Assembly: GCA_019423565.1 (NCBI GenBank)
Contig: JAHZBE010000001.1
Location: forward strand, 62,001 to 126,000
Source: a bacterium
GTDB lineage: Bacteria; Bacillota_I; Bacilli_A; RF39; UBA660
Direction: 5' to 3'
DNA length: 64,000 nucleotides
The notes below the pieces were generated by a model. The model worked only from the letters and a program-made list of their open reading frames with translations. It searched no databases and was not told where the DNA came from. Shown here piece by piece: positions 30,474 through 39,838 of this stretch; positions within the stretch are counted from its first letter, which is position 1, and each line of letters starts with the position of its first letter. The position numbers were made by a program, and so were the translations under genes.

Positions 30474-32846
30474 ATGCTTAAGAAAAAAATGTTTCGTGAT
30501 ATAAAACAAAATTTATCACAATTTATAACAATATTCTTAATGGTATTAATTGGTGTAATGGTTTATGTTGGTATTGAAGCATATATGGATGGTATGACTA
30601 GTGCCGCAGATAATTTTTACAAAAATAATAATATACAAGATTTAAATGTAATGGGTAATCTGAGTGATAAAGATTTAGATAAAATTAAATCATTAGATAA
30701 CGTTAAAGATGCAGAAAAAAAACTTGTTGTTAATGCAATTGACAAGAATGATAAAGATAAAACATATTTGCTTAGTTTTATTGATTCAAATAATATTTCA
30801 AAATTTCATATAATGGATGGAGAAAAATTTGATGTTAATAAAAAAGGTGCATGGGTTGATAACTTTTATGCAGAAAAAAATAATTTAAAAGTTGGAGACG
30901 CAATAAAAATTAAATATGATACATTCTCTTTAGAAGAAAAAATATTAGGACTTATTAATGTACCTGATCATATTTATGATGTTAAAGATGAGTCAGAATT
31001 TGTTCCAAATAGAGAAAATTTTGGATTTGTATATTTATCAGTTAATGAAATTCCTGAAAGTTATATAAAAGACTTAGTAATGAAAGAAATGAAAATAACT
31101 GATGAAAAAATATTTGATAAATATGTAACAAACTTTAATTATAAAGAATATATACCATATAACTATATTATGGTTGATGTAAATAAAAAGAAAAATGTAA
31201 CAAGCGTAAAAGAAGATATAGAGGATAAAGTATCTAATGCAAAAGCAATAGTAAAAATTGAAGATACATTATCTTATCAAAGATACCAAGGAGAAATAGA
31301 TGAAGGAGCATCTTATGTAGGTATTTTCTCAGGGTTATTCTTATTCATCGCAATGCTTTCAGTTATTACAACTATGACAAGAGTTGTTAAAAAACAAAAA
31401 CTTCAAATAGGTACAATGAAAGCACTTGGTATAAAAAATTCTAAAATAGTAATGCATTATGTTGGTTATGGTTTCTTTGTATCACTTGCTGCAGCAATAG
31501 TTGGTATTATTTTAGGTAAATACTTTATTGGAACATTCTTCCTAAATATGGAAATGGATTATTTTGAAGTTCCAAATGGTATACCAGTTGTAAAACCACT
31601 TAGTTATTTAGTAGCATTATTAGTTGTAATGGTAGTTTCATTTATAACATACTTAACTTGTCGTAAGGAACTATTTAAAAAACCTGCTGAAGCACTTAGA
31701 AATGAAGTACCTAATGTAAAGGTAAATTCACTTAATTTAAGTACAAAAGGTATATTTAAAAAATTAAATTTCTCTAGTAAATGGAACTATAGAGATATAC
31801 TTAGAAATAAATTTAGAACTGTAACAGCAGTTGTAGGTATTGTTGGCTGCTGCATGCTTATTGTATGTGCATTTGGTATGTTAAATAGTATGAATCATTT
31901 TATTAAATTGCAATTTGAAGATTTATATAACTTTAATTATAAATTATCATTAAAGGAAAATATAAAAGATGATGAATTAAAAGTATTAACTGATAAATAT
32001 GGTAATAATACTAGTGAAACACTTACTATTGAAACAAAAATAAGTAAAGAAAGAGAAGCAAATACAATATTTGTAACTAATGCTGGAAACTTAGTAAGAT
32101 TCCAAAATGAAAATGGTGAATTTATTAAAGTTAATAAAAATAATGGTGTTTATGTTACAAGAAAATTAGCAGGTCAAAAGAATTTAAAAGTTGGTGACAC
32201 AATTAAATGGCATATATATGGCGTTAACAAGTATTATGAATCAAAAATAGTAGGATTAACAAAAGATCCACAAGTACAAAATTTAACAATGACTAAAGAA
32301 TATTTAGAAAGTTTAGATATTGATTATAAACCTGATTCACTTTATACAAATACTGACTTAAAAGACATTAAAGATATTAAAAATGTAAGTTTAGTACAAG
32401 ATATAAATGAACTTAAAAATAGCTTAGAATCAATGCTTTCAATGATGAAGAGTATGATTATGCTTATTATAGTATTTGCTATAGGACTAGGTGCAATAAT
32501 TATTTATAATATGGGAATTCTTTCATATAGTGAAAAACAATATCAATTTGCAACTTTAAAAGTATTAGGATTTAGTGATAAGAAAATCAGAAAAATATTT
32601 GTACAGCAAAATAACTGGATTACAGTATTATCAATAATAATTGGACTTCCAACTGGTTATTATATGACATCATGGATATTTAAAAGCGTTATAGCAGATA
32701 ACTACGATTTTAGCGCATACATTAATTTAAGTACTTATTTAATCGCAATTATAGGTACAATTTTGGTTTCAATTATAGTATCGAGAATGCTTTCTAAGAA
32801 AGTAAATAAAATAGATATGGTCTCTAGTTTAAAAGCAAATGAATAA
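30474..32846 (+). CDS. FtsX-type ABC transporter permease
   Basis: 790 residues, the duplicated FtsX/MacB layout: N-terminal helix (18-36), a large extracytoplasmic domain (about 40-270), three membrane helices (about 275-395), a second helix and extracytoplasmic domain (about 440-655), and three final helices (about 660-785). Each FtsX half has its signature, QIGTMKALGIKNSKI and QFATLKVLGFSDKKI. Partner of the ATPase one base upstream. Substrate not predictable; efflux of a lipid or antimicrobial peptide is likely. Confidence 0.93.
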   Translation: MLKKKMFRDIKQNLSQFITIFLMVLIGVMVYVGIEAYMDGMTSAADNFYKNNNIQDLNVMGNLSDKDLDKIKSLDNVKDAEKKLVVNAIDKNDKDKTYLLSFIDSNNISKFHIMDGEKFDVNKKGAWVDNFYAEKNNLKVGDAIKIKYDTFSLEEKILGLINVPDHIYDVKDESEFVPNRENFGFVYLSVNEIPESYIKDLVMKEMKITDEKIFDKYVTNFNYKEYIPYNYIMVDVNKKKNVTSVKEDIEDKVSNAKAIVKIEDTLSYQRYQGEIDEGASYVGIFSGLFLFIAMLSVITTMTRVVKKQKLQIGTMKALGIKNSKIVMHYVGYGFFVSLAAAIVGIILGKYFIGTFFLNMEMDYFEVPNGIPVVKPLSYLVALLVVMVVSFITYLTCRKELFKKPAEALRNEVPNVKVNSLNLSTKGIFKKLNFSSKWNYRDILRNKFRTVTAVVGIVGCCMLIVCAFGMLNSMNHFIKLQFEDLYNFNYKLSLKENIKDDELKVLTDKYGNNTSETLTIETKISKEREANTIFVTNAGNLVRFQNENGEFIKVNKNNGVYVTRKLAGQKNLKVGDTIKWHIYGVNKYYESKIVGLTKDPQVQNLTMTKEYLESLDIDYKPDSLYTNTDLKDIKDIKNVSLVQDINELKNSLESMLSMMKSMIMLIIVFAIGLGAIIIYNMGILSYSEKQYQFATLKVLGFSDKKIRKIFVQQNNWITVLSIIIGLPTGYYMTSWIFKSVIADNYDFSAYINLSTYLIAIIGTILVSIIVSRMLSKKVNKIDMVSSLKANE

Positions 32847-32855
32847 AAATTGTGA

Positions 32856-32861
32856 TATAAT
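32856..32861 (+). promoter_or_regulatory. Internal extended -10 box before the TetR gene
   Basis: TG at 32853-32854 then TATAAT at 32856-32861, giving the regulator a possible own promoter after the permease stop. None of the TTCATATGAA sites is present here. Confidence 0.45.
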
Positions 32862-32879
32862 TATAAATAGGTGATATTA

Positions 32880-33482
32880 ATGGGTGAAATTAGAAATCCA
32901 ATTAAAAAAAGTTCAATAGAAAAGAAAAATAAAATACTAGAAAAAGGATTTACTCTTATGTGTGAAAAAGGTTACCATAATGTAAATAGTGTTGATATAG
33001 CAAAGTATGCAGGAGTATCAACAGGCATTATATATCAATATTTTACTGACAAAAGAGATATATTTATTGAAGGAGTTAAAAACTATTCAAGTAATATAAT
33101 GTTTCCTATGATTGATATTTTAGATAATACTAAAATAGATAAAAATAATCTTGAAAAAATATTAAATAGCATGATTGATAGTTTTATAGATACACATAAA
33201 ATGAGTAAAAAGGCTCATGAAGAATTAATCGCAATGAGTCATATAGATGAAGAAATAAATCAAATTTTTAAAGATAATGAACTTAAAATGAATGAAAAAA
33301 TTGTAAATACACTTAAATATAATAATTTTAATGTTAAGAATTTAAATGAAAAGGTGCATATTATAATAGGTCTTATAGATAACTTTTGCCATGAAATTGT
33401 TTACCATGCACATAAGAGTTTAAATTATGATGTAATGAAAAAAGAAGTTATTAATATAGTGTTATATTTGTTAAAAGATTAG
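32880..33482 (+). CDS. TetR-family transcriptional regulator
   Basis: 200 residues. The N-terminal helix-turn-helix reads NVNSVDIAKYAGVSTGIIYQ then YFTDKRDIF, the standard TetR pattern; the C-terminal helical domain is the ligand and dimer part and is not family-specific. The frame opens at GTG 32871 within AGGTGAT; ATG 32880 is the likely start. Expected to repress the ABC operon from the palindromes at 29688-29750. Confidence 0.88.
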   Translation: MGEIRNPIKKSSIEKKNKILEKGFTLMCEKGYHNVNSVDIAKYAGVSTGIIYQYFTDKRDIFIEGVKNYSSNIMFPMIDILDNTKIDKNNLEKILNSMIDSFIDTHKMSKKAHEELIAMSHIDEEINQIFKDNELKMNEKIVNTLKYNNFNVKNLNEKVHIIIGLIDNFCHEIVYHAHKSLNYDVMKKEVINIVLYLLKD

Positions 33483-33504
33483 AATTAGTTTACTAATCTT
33501 TTTT
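33473..33504 (+). terminator. Intrinsic terminator
   Basis: Perfect ten-base arms AAAAGATTAG (33473-33482) and CTAATCTTTT (33493-33502), then T residues. Confidence 0.75.
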
Positions 33505-33534
33505 ATTTGTTGTATAATTATTATGGTGAATGAT

Positions 33535-34419
33535 ATGGATATAGATGCACAAATAATAGAATATATAAATTATGTTGAAATAGAAAGAGGTCTTAGTAAA
33601 AATACAGTTGATGGTTATTATAGAGATCTTGTTGCTTTTTTTGAATATGTAAAAAAAACATATAAAAAAATAGAAAAAAAAGATATTACAAATTATATAA
33701 TGTATATTAGTAAAGATAAAAATTCTAAAACAGTTAATAGACATATAGTATCTATTAGAAATTATTTTAAATATTTATCTAGAAATGGTTTAATTAGTGA
33801 TAATCCTTGTGATGATATTGTTGGTCTTAAAATGCCAAAAACAGTTCCGCATGTTTTAAATGAAGATGAAATAAATAAACTTTTGGATATAAAATGTGAA
33901 AATGCATTAGATTATAGAAATAAGGCTATGCTTGAACTTATGTATTCATCTGGTCTTAGAGTATCAGAATTATTAAGTTTAGAAGTAAATGATATTGATT
34001 TTGAAATGAACGCTGTTAGATGTTTTGGTAAAGGTAGTAAAGAAAGAATTGTACCACTTGATGATATAGCAACTATTGCTTTAAAAAATTATATCAATGT
34101 ATATAGAAATACACTTTTAAAAAATAAAAGTTCTAATACATTATTTTTAAATGCACACGGGAATAGTTTATCAAGACAAGGCTTCTTTAAAATACTAAAG
34201 GAAATTGCACTAGAAAAAGGAATAAATAAAGAATTATCACCTCATACTATAAGACACTCATTTGCGACTCATTTAATTAATCATGGTGCAGATCTTAGAA
34301 GTGTACAAACACTTTTAGGACATGAAAATATTAAAACAACACAAATATATACTCATATATCTAATAATTATGTAAAAGAAAAATATAATGAAACACATCC
34401 TAGAAGTAAAAAGATATAG
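33535..34419 (+). CDS. Tyrosine recombinase, XerC/XerD type
   Basis: 294 residues, full XerD length. N-terminal SAM-like core-binding domain (about 1-100) and catalytic domain with R142 (SSGLRVSELL), the beta-hairpin Lys (FGKGSKER), H237-x-x-R240 (PHTIRHSFATH), H263 (LLGHENIKTTQ) and nucleophile Y272 (IYTH). It probably resolves chromosome dimers; it is not beside an integrated element. ATG 33523 is in frame, but a TATAAT ends at 33518, so ATG 33535 behind GGTGA is preferred. Confidence 0.9.
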   Translation: MDIDAQIIEYINYVEIERGLSKNTVDGYYRDLVAFFEYVKKTYKKIEKKDITNYIMYISKDKNSKTVNRHIVSIRNYFKYLSRNGLISDNPCDDIVGLKMPKTVPHVLNEDEINKLLDIKCENALDYRNKAMLELMYSSGLRVSELLSLEVNDIDFEMNAVRCFGKGSKERIVPLDDIATIALKNYINVYRNTLLKNKSSNTLFLNAHGNSLSRQGFFKILKEIALEKGINKELSPHTIRHSFATHLINHGADLRSVQTLLGHENIKTTQIYTHISNNYVKEKYNETHPRSKKI

Positions 34420-34429
34420 AATAAGTTAA

Positions 34430-34458
34430 TTGTAATTTACTAAAATCTAGTGTATAAT
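34430..34458 (+). promoter_or_regulatory. Promoter for the gene at 34490
   Basis: TTGTAA 34430-34435, 17-base spacer, TATAAT 34453-34458. Confidence 0.6.
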
Positions 34459-34489
34459 ATGAATAGTAATTAATTGGAGGTTTAAGGTT

Positions 34490-35011
34490 ATGAAAGAAAA
34501 TAAAAAAGAAGAATATCAAATGAAGTTACAAGATTTTAAAGAGTTTAGAAAAGGTAGCATAACTCCTATATATAAAAATCCTTTATCAGAAATCCCAGAA
34601 CCTGATATGAGACTATATTCTATTGGTAATGATTACTTTGAATCTATTGATGAATTATTAAAATATTGCAGAAAAAACCATAAAACTTCAGAAGGATTAA
34701 CTGTTTTAGATTATTATAAAAATCTTGCAGGTCGTTCTGATGTAATAAGAGTGCAAAATAATAAACCATCTATAATGTATTCAGCAGTTGATGAATATGG
34801 ATATGGCATATATAATAATACGATAAGTGCGTATCGTGGAAAATTTATATGGGATTATAATTATGGTAATATAAGAAATTTATATAAACCATTTAAAGAA
34901 AGAGGAATTGATTTTGTTATTGATGTTTATGGAAAAATAGATGAAAGAGTAGAAAAAAGACTAAAATATTTTAAAGAACACAATCTGGCTGATATGTGGC
35001 AAAATAATTAA
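34490..35011 (+). CDS. Soluble protein of unknown function, 173 residues
   Basis: No family recognised. Charged N-terminus (KENKKEEYQMKLQDFKEFRK), then PDMRLYSIGNDYFESIDELLKYC, and a Tyr-rich middle (YSAVDEYGYGIYNN and FIWDYNYGNIRNLY). No signal or membrane segment. Preceded by a promoter and a very good ribosome site (GGAGG), followed by a terminator, so it is a single-gene unit. Confidence 0.6.
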   Translation: MKENKKEEYQMKLQDFKEFRKGSITPIYKNPLSEIPEPDMRLYSIGNDYFESIDELLKYCRKNHKTSEGLTVLDYYKNLAGRSDVIRVQNNKPSIMYSAVDEYGYGIYNNTISAYRGKFIWDYNYGNIRNLYKPFKERGIDFVIDVYGKIDERVEKRLKYFKEHNLADMWQNN

Positions 35012-35072
35012 CATAAGATTTATAACTATATATAAAAAGCTTTTATGAAATATAAAGTAAATAAATGTAAAG

Positions 35073-35110
35073 ATAAGTGTTAAAAAAATTTACACTTATT
35101 TTTTTCTTTT
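35073..35110 (+). terminator. Intrinsic terminator that overlaps the next promoter
   Basis: Arms ATAAGTGT (35073-35080) and ACACTTAT (35092-35099), then a T-run. The -35 box TTTACA of the next promoter (35089-35094) overlaps the right arm. Confidence 0.75.
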
Positions 35111-35117
35111 GTATAAT
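35089..35117 (+). promoter_or_regulatory. Promoter for the phosphohexomutase gene
   Basis: TTTACA 35089-35094, 17-base spacer, TATAAT 35112-35117. Confidence 0.65.
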
Positions 35118-35140
35118 TAAATAGTAAGGGAGAAATTTTT

Positions 35141-36772
35141 ATGAATGATAGATATAATAAATGGTTAAATGATAATGGAATAAGTGAAAGTGATAAAGAA
35201 ATATTAAAAAATATGACTGAAAAAGAGAAAGAAGAATCATTTTCTTCTGATTTAGAATTTGGTACTGCGGGTATTAGAGGATTAATGGGACTTGGCTCAA
35301 ATAAAATGAATAAATATACTGTAGGTAAAGCAACTGTAGGACTTGCGAATTATTTAAATAAACATCATAATAATCCAAGTGTAGTAATCGCCTATGACAC
35401 TAGAAATAATTCAAGTGATTATGCACTTGATGCTGCTTTAATACTAAATTATTATGGTATTAAAACATATTTATTTAAAGAATATACATCAACTCCAGAA
35501 CTTTCTTTTGCAGTTAAATATTTAAATTGTACTAGTGGTATAGTTATTACATCATCACATAATTCAAAAGAATATAATGGTTATAAAGTATACAATAATA
35601 AAGGAGGCCAAATAGTGCCTCCAGAAGACGATTTAATTATAAAAGAGGTAAATAGTTTAGATAACTTTGAATCACTTAAATATGCCCCTAAAAATAATGA
35701 ATTATTTTATATTACACCAGATGAAGTACATGAATCTTTTGTAAAAGAAAATGAGAGAGCAATTATACATAAAGAATTATTAGATAAATATGCTAAGGAT
35801 ATAAAGGTTACATATTCATCACTACATGGTGTTGGAATAAAGACTGCTAAAGAATTACTTGATAAGTATAAATTTAATTATAATATTGTAAAAGAACAAT
35901 GCATTTATGATGGTAATTTTACAACAGCACCTGAACCAAACCCAGAATATGAAAAAAATTATGAACTTGGAATTAAATACGCTAAAGAAAATGATTCAGA
36001 TATTATTATATTAACAGATCCAGATGCAGATAGAGTAGGGGCAATGTATAAAGTAAATAATGAATATAAACAAATAAATGGTAACTTAATAGGGGCTTTA
36101 TTCGCAAATTATATTCTTGAAAATAAAAATATAACTAATAATTCATATATGATAAAAAGTATTGTTTCAACTCCTCTTGTTAGTAAAATGTGTGAAGAAA
36201 AAGGTATTAAATGTTATGAAGTGTTAACTGGATGCAAAAATATAGCAAATAAAAGAAATGAATTAATAGATAAAGATTATTTATTTGGTTTTGAAGAAAG
36301 TTTAGGATATATGTTTAATATAAATGTAAATGATAAAAATGGATTTTCAAGTATGTTATCCTTTTTAGAGATACTTTGCTACTGTAAAAGTAAAGATATT
36401 ACTCTTAATGATTATATAGAAAATATATTTAAAAAATATGGATATTATAAGGAAGAAACTTTATCATTTGTTTATTCAGGATTAGATGGTAAAGATATCA
36501 TAAATAATTATATGAATTCATTTAGAAATAATACAATAAAATTTGATAAAAAACATACTAAAAAAGATTACTTAAACGAAGAAAATGAACTACATACAAA
36601 TGCATTAAAATATGTATTTGAAGATAATTCATGGATAATGCTTAGACCCTCAGGAACTGAGCCTAAAATTAAGGTTTATTTAGGTGTAAAATGTGATAAT
36701 GAAGTATCATCAATAAATGAACTTAATGAATTAAAATCACAAATTAATGAAATTTTTAAATCACAAGATTAA
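35141..36772 (+). CDS. pgcA: Phosphoglucomutase/phosphomannomutase (PgcA-like)
   Basis: 543 residues, four-domain alpha-D-phosphohexomutase. FGTAGIRGLMGLGSNKMNKYT at the start, phosphoserine loop VITSSHNSKEYNGYK (usual form TASHNP; the serine is kept but the following Ala and the Pro are both Ser here), metal loop DPDADRVG, sugar-binding GFEESLGYM and phosphate-binding RPSGTEPKIKVY. It interconverts glucose-1-P and glucose-6-P (or the mannose pair) for cell-wall glycolipid and polymer synthesis. Ribosome site AAGGGAGAA. Confidence 0.93.
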   Translation: MNDRYNKWLNDNGISESDKEILKNMTEKEKEESFSSDLEFGTAGIRGLMGLGSNKMNKYTVGKATVGLANYLNKHHNNPSVVIAYDTRNNSSDYALDAALILNYYGIKTYLFKEYTSTPELSFAVKYLNCTSGIVITSSHNSKEYNGYKVYNNKGGQIVPPEDDLIIKEVNSLDNFESLKYAPKNNELFYITPDEVHESFVKENERAIIHKELLDKYAKDIKVTYSSLHGVGIKTAKELLDKYKFNYNIVKEQCIYDGNFTTAPEPNPEYEKNYELGIKYAKENDSDIIILTDPDADRVGAMYKVNNEYKQINGNLIGALFANYILENKNITNNSYMIKSIVSTPLVSKMCEEKGIKCYEVLTGCKNIANKRNELIDKDYLFGFEESLGYMFNINVNDKNGFSSMLSFLEILCYCKSKDITLNDYIENIFKKYGYYKEETLSFVYSGLDGKDIINNYMNSFRNNTIKFDKKHTKKDYLNEENELHTNALKYVFEDNSWIMLRPSGTEPKIKVYLGVKCDNEVSSINELNELKSQINEIFKSQD

Positions 36773-36808
36773 ATATATACATATTAATTTTATGAAAGGA
36801 AAAAAAGT

Positions 36809-37438
36809 ATGGAATATGAAATAAGATTTTATTACTCTAAAAATAAAAAAAATGATATATTAAATAAATTAGATAAGATAAATAAAATTAAAAATGTAGG
36901 CACTTTTTATGAAAAAACAACGCAATATAATTCTATGTTACCAGGTAATGATTTTTATTCAAAAGAAATAGATGGAAGATATAGAATAAGAATTACAAAA
37001 GGTGAAAATGTTTCAAAATGTATGCTTAGTTGGAAAAGGAGACTACCAGATACTAAAGAAGGTTTAATAAATAAAGAGGAAGAAATAGAATGTAATATTG
37101 ATCCAAATGATTATGAAAATTTTATTTATTTAACTGAAAATATTTTAAAAATGAAACGAGTAGAAAGTTATGAACGATATAGGACAAATTATGTAAATGA
37201 TAATATAATAATTTCTGTTGATGAATATCCATTTGGTATTGCTCTTGAAATAGAGGCTAAAACAAGTACAAATCAGGAATCTATTATTGATGAATATATG
37301 AAATTACTTGATTTAAACTATGAAGACTCATTTAGATTGTCATGGGATGATAAATATGAAGAATTATGCAAAGAACAAAATATAACTCAAGTGAATGATG
37401 TATTATTTAGTTGTACTGATATGCCCCAAATTAAATAA
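36809..37438 (+). CDS. CYTH-domain protein
   Basis: 209 residues. Starts MEYEIRFYYS with the E-x-E-x-[RK] strand of the CYTH triphosphate tunnel, followed by RYRIRITKGENVSKCMLSWKRR, EEEIECNI, SVDEYPFGIALEIEAKT, the alternating Arg/Lys and Glu strands that bind phosphate and metal. CYTH proteins are thiamine triphosphatases, adenylyl cyclases or polyphosphatases; the exact substrate is undetermined. Lies between the phosphohexomutase and a HAD protein with good ribosome sites, likely one operon. Confidence 0.75.
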   Translation: MEYEIRFYYSKNKKNDILNKLDKINKIKNVGTFYEKTTQYNSMLPGNDFYSKEIDGRYRIRITKGENVSKCMLSWKRRLPDTKEGLINKEEEIECNIDPNDYENFIYLTENILKMKRVESYERYRTNYVNDNIIISVDEYPFGIALEIEAKTSTNQESIIDEYMKLLDLNYEDSFRLSWDDKYEELCKEQNITQVNDVLFSCTDMPQIK

Positions 37439-37476
37439 TTCGGAATTATATAAGATTTAAAAAATTAGGAGGAAAT

Positions 37477-38022
37477 ATGATAAAAGTTATTGCATTTGAT
37501 TTAGTTGGTGTTCTTGTTAGTGAAAAAGATATTGAATTATCAGAAGTAGAAGAAAAATTAGAGAGAATGTTTGGTCCAAATTTAAATGATGAAGATTACT
37601 TAAAACAAGCAAAAAAAATTGTTGAAAAAGATTTGGAAGTTATTAATACAACAAAAGTATTGATTAATAAATTATACAAGGTAAAAGATAAAAAAATATT
37701 TAAAAAAACAAAAGAAATAAATGAAAATGTAAAAATTATTATAGCAACTAATCATTTATCTTTTGTGAAAGATTTTATTAAAGAATCTTTTAATATTGAC
37801 TATTTAGATGATATAATTATCTCTGCTGAAATACATAAGATAAAGCCTAATTTAGATTTTTATCAATATATATTAAATAAATATAGTATAGAGTCAAAAG
37901 AACTTTTATTCTTAGATGACAATATTAATAATATTAATGGAGCTCAAGCGCTTGAGATAAATACAATAAAAATAGAAAAAGATACTAATTTAATTGATGA
38001 AATAAGTAAATTTATCTGTTAA
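37477..38022 (+). CDS. HAD-superfamily hydrolase-like protein
   Basis: 181 residues. Motif I reads AFDLVGVL: the nucleophile Asp is present but the second Asp (general acid in phosphatases, DxD) is Val. Motif II IIATNHLS, motif III Lys in IHKIKPNLDFY, motif IV FLDDNINNINGAQ. The overall layout is the subfamily I (YihX/epoxide-hydrolase N-domain) type, which includes members lacking the second Asp. Activity as a phosphatase is uncertain. Ribosome site AGGAGG. Confidence 0.75.
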   Translation: MIKVIAFDLVGVLVSEKDIELSEVEEKLERMFGPNLNDEDYLKQAKKIVEKDLEVINTTKVLINKLYKVKDKKIFKKTKEINENVKIIIATNHLSFVKDFIKESFNIDYLDDIIISAEIHKIKPNLDFYQYILNKYSIESKELLFLDDNINNINGAQALEINTIKIEKDTNLIDEISKFIC

Positions 38023-38049
38023 TGTACATTAAAAGTTTTATATTGCAAT

Positions 38050-38077
38050 AGTAGAAAATTAAATTTCTACTTTTTTT
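38050..38077 (+). terminator. Intrinsic terminator
   Basis: Arms AGTAGAAA (38050-38057) and TTTCTACT (38064-38071), then TTTTTT. Confidence 0.75.
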
Positions 38078-38086
38078 AATATTTAC

Positions 38087-38116
38087 TTGACAAGATAAGT
38101 GTAAATATTATATAAT
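38087..38116 (+). promoter_or_regulatory. Promoter for the gene at 38158
   Basis: TTGACA 38087-38092, 18-base spacer, TATAAT 38111-38116. Confidence 0.7.
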
Positions 38117-38157
38117 ATTCTCATTTGCGATAAGTGAATGGGGAAGGAGAGTCTAAT

Positions 38158-38598
38158 ATGGATATTAATAAGTACTTTGATAATTACTTAGATATCACAA
38201 CAAAAGACGGCAAAACAATTCATATAGAAAAAAAGAATGTTTATATTAATGACTCTTCACAATTCAATGGAAACATTAATATAATACATAAGGGGAACAA
38301 TATCGTAATATTAAGAGAAGTATATTCATTTGATGATAAAAGATTAAGATATTCCTATGATGAATATACTAATCCAAAAATCTATGATACATACGAAAAA
38401 GATGAAGATGGTAGTGAAAAACCAATTACCGTAATAGAAAGTTATAAAGAAAGAAAAAATAAAATCGGTAGCATAGGGGATATAAAGAGTACAAAAACTG
38501 ATAGAGATGAACAAGAACAAGTTAAAAGTAAGAAACCTAAGATTTTACAATTATTAAGACCTAAAGATGATAAAAAATCTGATTTAGCTGCCGCATAA
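38158..38598 (+). CDS. Soluble protein of unknown function, 146 residues
   Basis: No family recognised. The N-terminal half is beta-rich with a repeated turn pattern (DITTKDGKTIHIEKKNVYIN, then NINIIHKGNNIVILREVYSF), the C-terminal half is Lys/Glu/Asp-rich and probably disordered, ending LAAA. No signal peptide. Start ATG 38158 has AAGGAGA seven bases upstream; the frame's GTG 38134 is not supported. Single-gene unit with promoter and terminator. Confidence 0.6.
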   Translation: MDINKYFDNYLDITTKDGKTIHIEKKNVYINDSSQFNGNINIIHKGNNIVILREVYSFDDKRLRYSYDEYTNPKIYDTYEKDEDGSEKPITVIESYKERKNKIGSIGDIKSTKTDRDEQEQVKSKKPKILQLLRPKDDKKSDLAAA

Positions 38599-38610
38599 TA
38601 AATAACATAT

Positions 38611-38634
38611 AAAGCACTTATGTGCTTTTTTCTT
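38611..38634 (+). terminator. Intrinsic terminator
   Basis: Perfect arms AAAGCAC (38611-38617) and GTGCTTT (38622-38628), then a T-run. Confidence 0.8.
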
Positions 38635-38982
38635 TTAAAAAAATAGGTACAACTCCCCTAGTTAAATTTTTATAAAAAAGGGTAGATATAACTATTAATA
38701 TAGATCTAAAACAAACTATTATGTTATCTTAATATAATACATTATTAATTACAATTAAGCTATAAATAAATTTACTATAGAATTATATTAATTATCTGTT
38801 AACAAAATAATATTAAATAATACATAAATAAATTTAATATATAATTAATAATAAATCAGTAAATAAAAATATCTCATTATAATAGTGAGATATTAATTAC
38901 ATATATAATATTAGATGTATAATTAATCATATTTATTTTAAAATATGCTAGTTTACATAATAATTATTATCTGAAATTGCAT
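38635..38982. other. AT-rich intergenic stretch
   Basis: About 350 bases with no coding frame on either strand. Apart from the minus-strand hairpin at 38868-38894, only AT-rich sequence with many short TTAAT/ATTAA runs is seen. It separates plus-strand genes from the minus-strand accessory block. Confidence 0.6.
38868..38894 (-). terminator. Probable terminator for the minus-strand HTH gene
   Basis: Perfect arms AATATCTCA (38868-38876) and its complement (38886-38894). Read on the minus strand it is followed by a T-rich run (complement of 38861-38867). It lies about 90 bases after the HTH gene's stop. Confidence 0.6.
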
Positions 38983-39750
38983 CTATATTTTTCTAGATTG
39001 TATTTCAGCCATCTTTTCTAGTACTTCAGAATAATTACTTTCATTTAATTCAGTATAACCAAGTTCTTTTAAAGCTTGTACTTTAGCAGAATTTAATTCT
39101 TGCGTTCTAGATAATTTTTCTTCATGTTTTGCTTCAATTTCATTTGTAAATTTCTTATGCATTTCTAATAGCTTATTTTTAGATGCACCTTTGCTATTAT
39201 ATAATACCATTGCTGAATATAATATACTTTCAAATGCAAATTGATTATCCTCTTCAAAAATAAATTCGTTAGGGGAGACGAATCCAGTTGTTTTAGCAAC
39301 ATATCCAAGCATATATTTTATTTCTGGTACATCTTCTAATACTTGTAAGAAGTAATATAAATATCTATATACTTTTGACATTTGTCCAGTTGTATCATCC
39401 TCTAAATTTTCTTTAAGTAAGAATACTATATCATTTAATAATGCTTGATCTTTAGCATTTATTCCATCAAATGATATGTTCCCCTTCTCTACTATACCTG
39501 AGTTATTATCATTTATTAAATTATTTGCGTGTTTAATAAAATCATTAGTTATTTTTATATTTTCTATTTCATCTGCTGATTTTATTTGTAATAAATTAAA
39601 TAATTTCATTTTCTTTTCAAGTGGCCATAAATTAACATCTTCCATTTCAAGATAATTATAAACCATTTGTCTTGATACATTTAAGTATTTTGCTAACTTA
39701 ACTTTTGATATTCCAATTTCACTTAATATTTCATTTAATCTTTTCATCAT
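38983..39750 (-). CDS. HTH-type regulator with large C-terminal domain
   Basis: 255 residues. Residues 1-35 form a helix-turn-helix (RLNEILSEIGISKVKLAKYL then NVSRQMVYNYLE). The rest is helical and acidic, without recognised family; features include NSGIVEKGNISFDGINAKDQ, LYYFLQVLEDVPEIKYMLGYVAKTT-type helices and a Lys/Glu-rich C-terminus. Ribosome site AGGGAGAG. Possible controller of the two membrane-protein genes just upstream on the same strand. Confidence 0.65.
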   Translation of the reverse strand: MMKRLNEILSEIGISKVKLAKYLNVSRQMVYNYLEMEDVNLWPLEKKMKLFNLLQIKSADEIENIKITNDFIKHANNLINDNNSGIVEKGNISFDGINAKDQALLNDIVFLLKENLEDDTTGQMSKVYRYLYYFLQVLEDVPEIKYMLGYVAKTTGFVSPNEFIFEEDNQFAFESILYSAMVLYNSKGASKNKLLEMHKKFTNEIEAKHEEKLSRTQELNSAKVQALKELGYTELNESNYSEVLEKMAEIQSRKI

Positions 39751-39838
39751 TGTCTATCTCTCCCTACTCTTCTACTATAATATTATTTTATCATTTTACA
39801 GAGAAATGTCAAGTAAAAGTAAAATAAAAAGTGAATTT

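Noticed and set aside
33535..34419. Integrase of a prophage or conjugative element
   Set aside because: Length and sequence fit housekeeping XerC/D, and no element genes or attachment repeats flank it.
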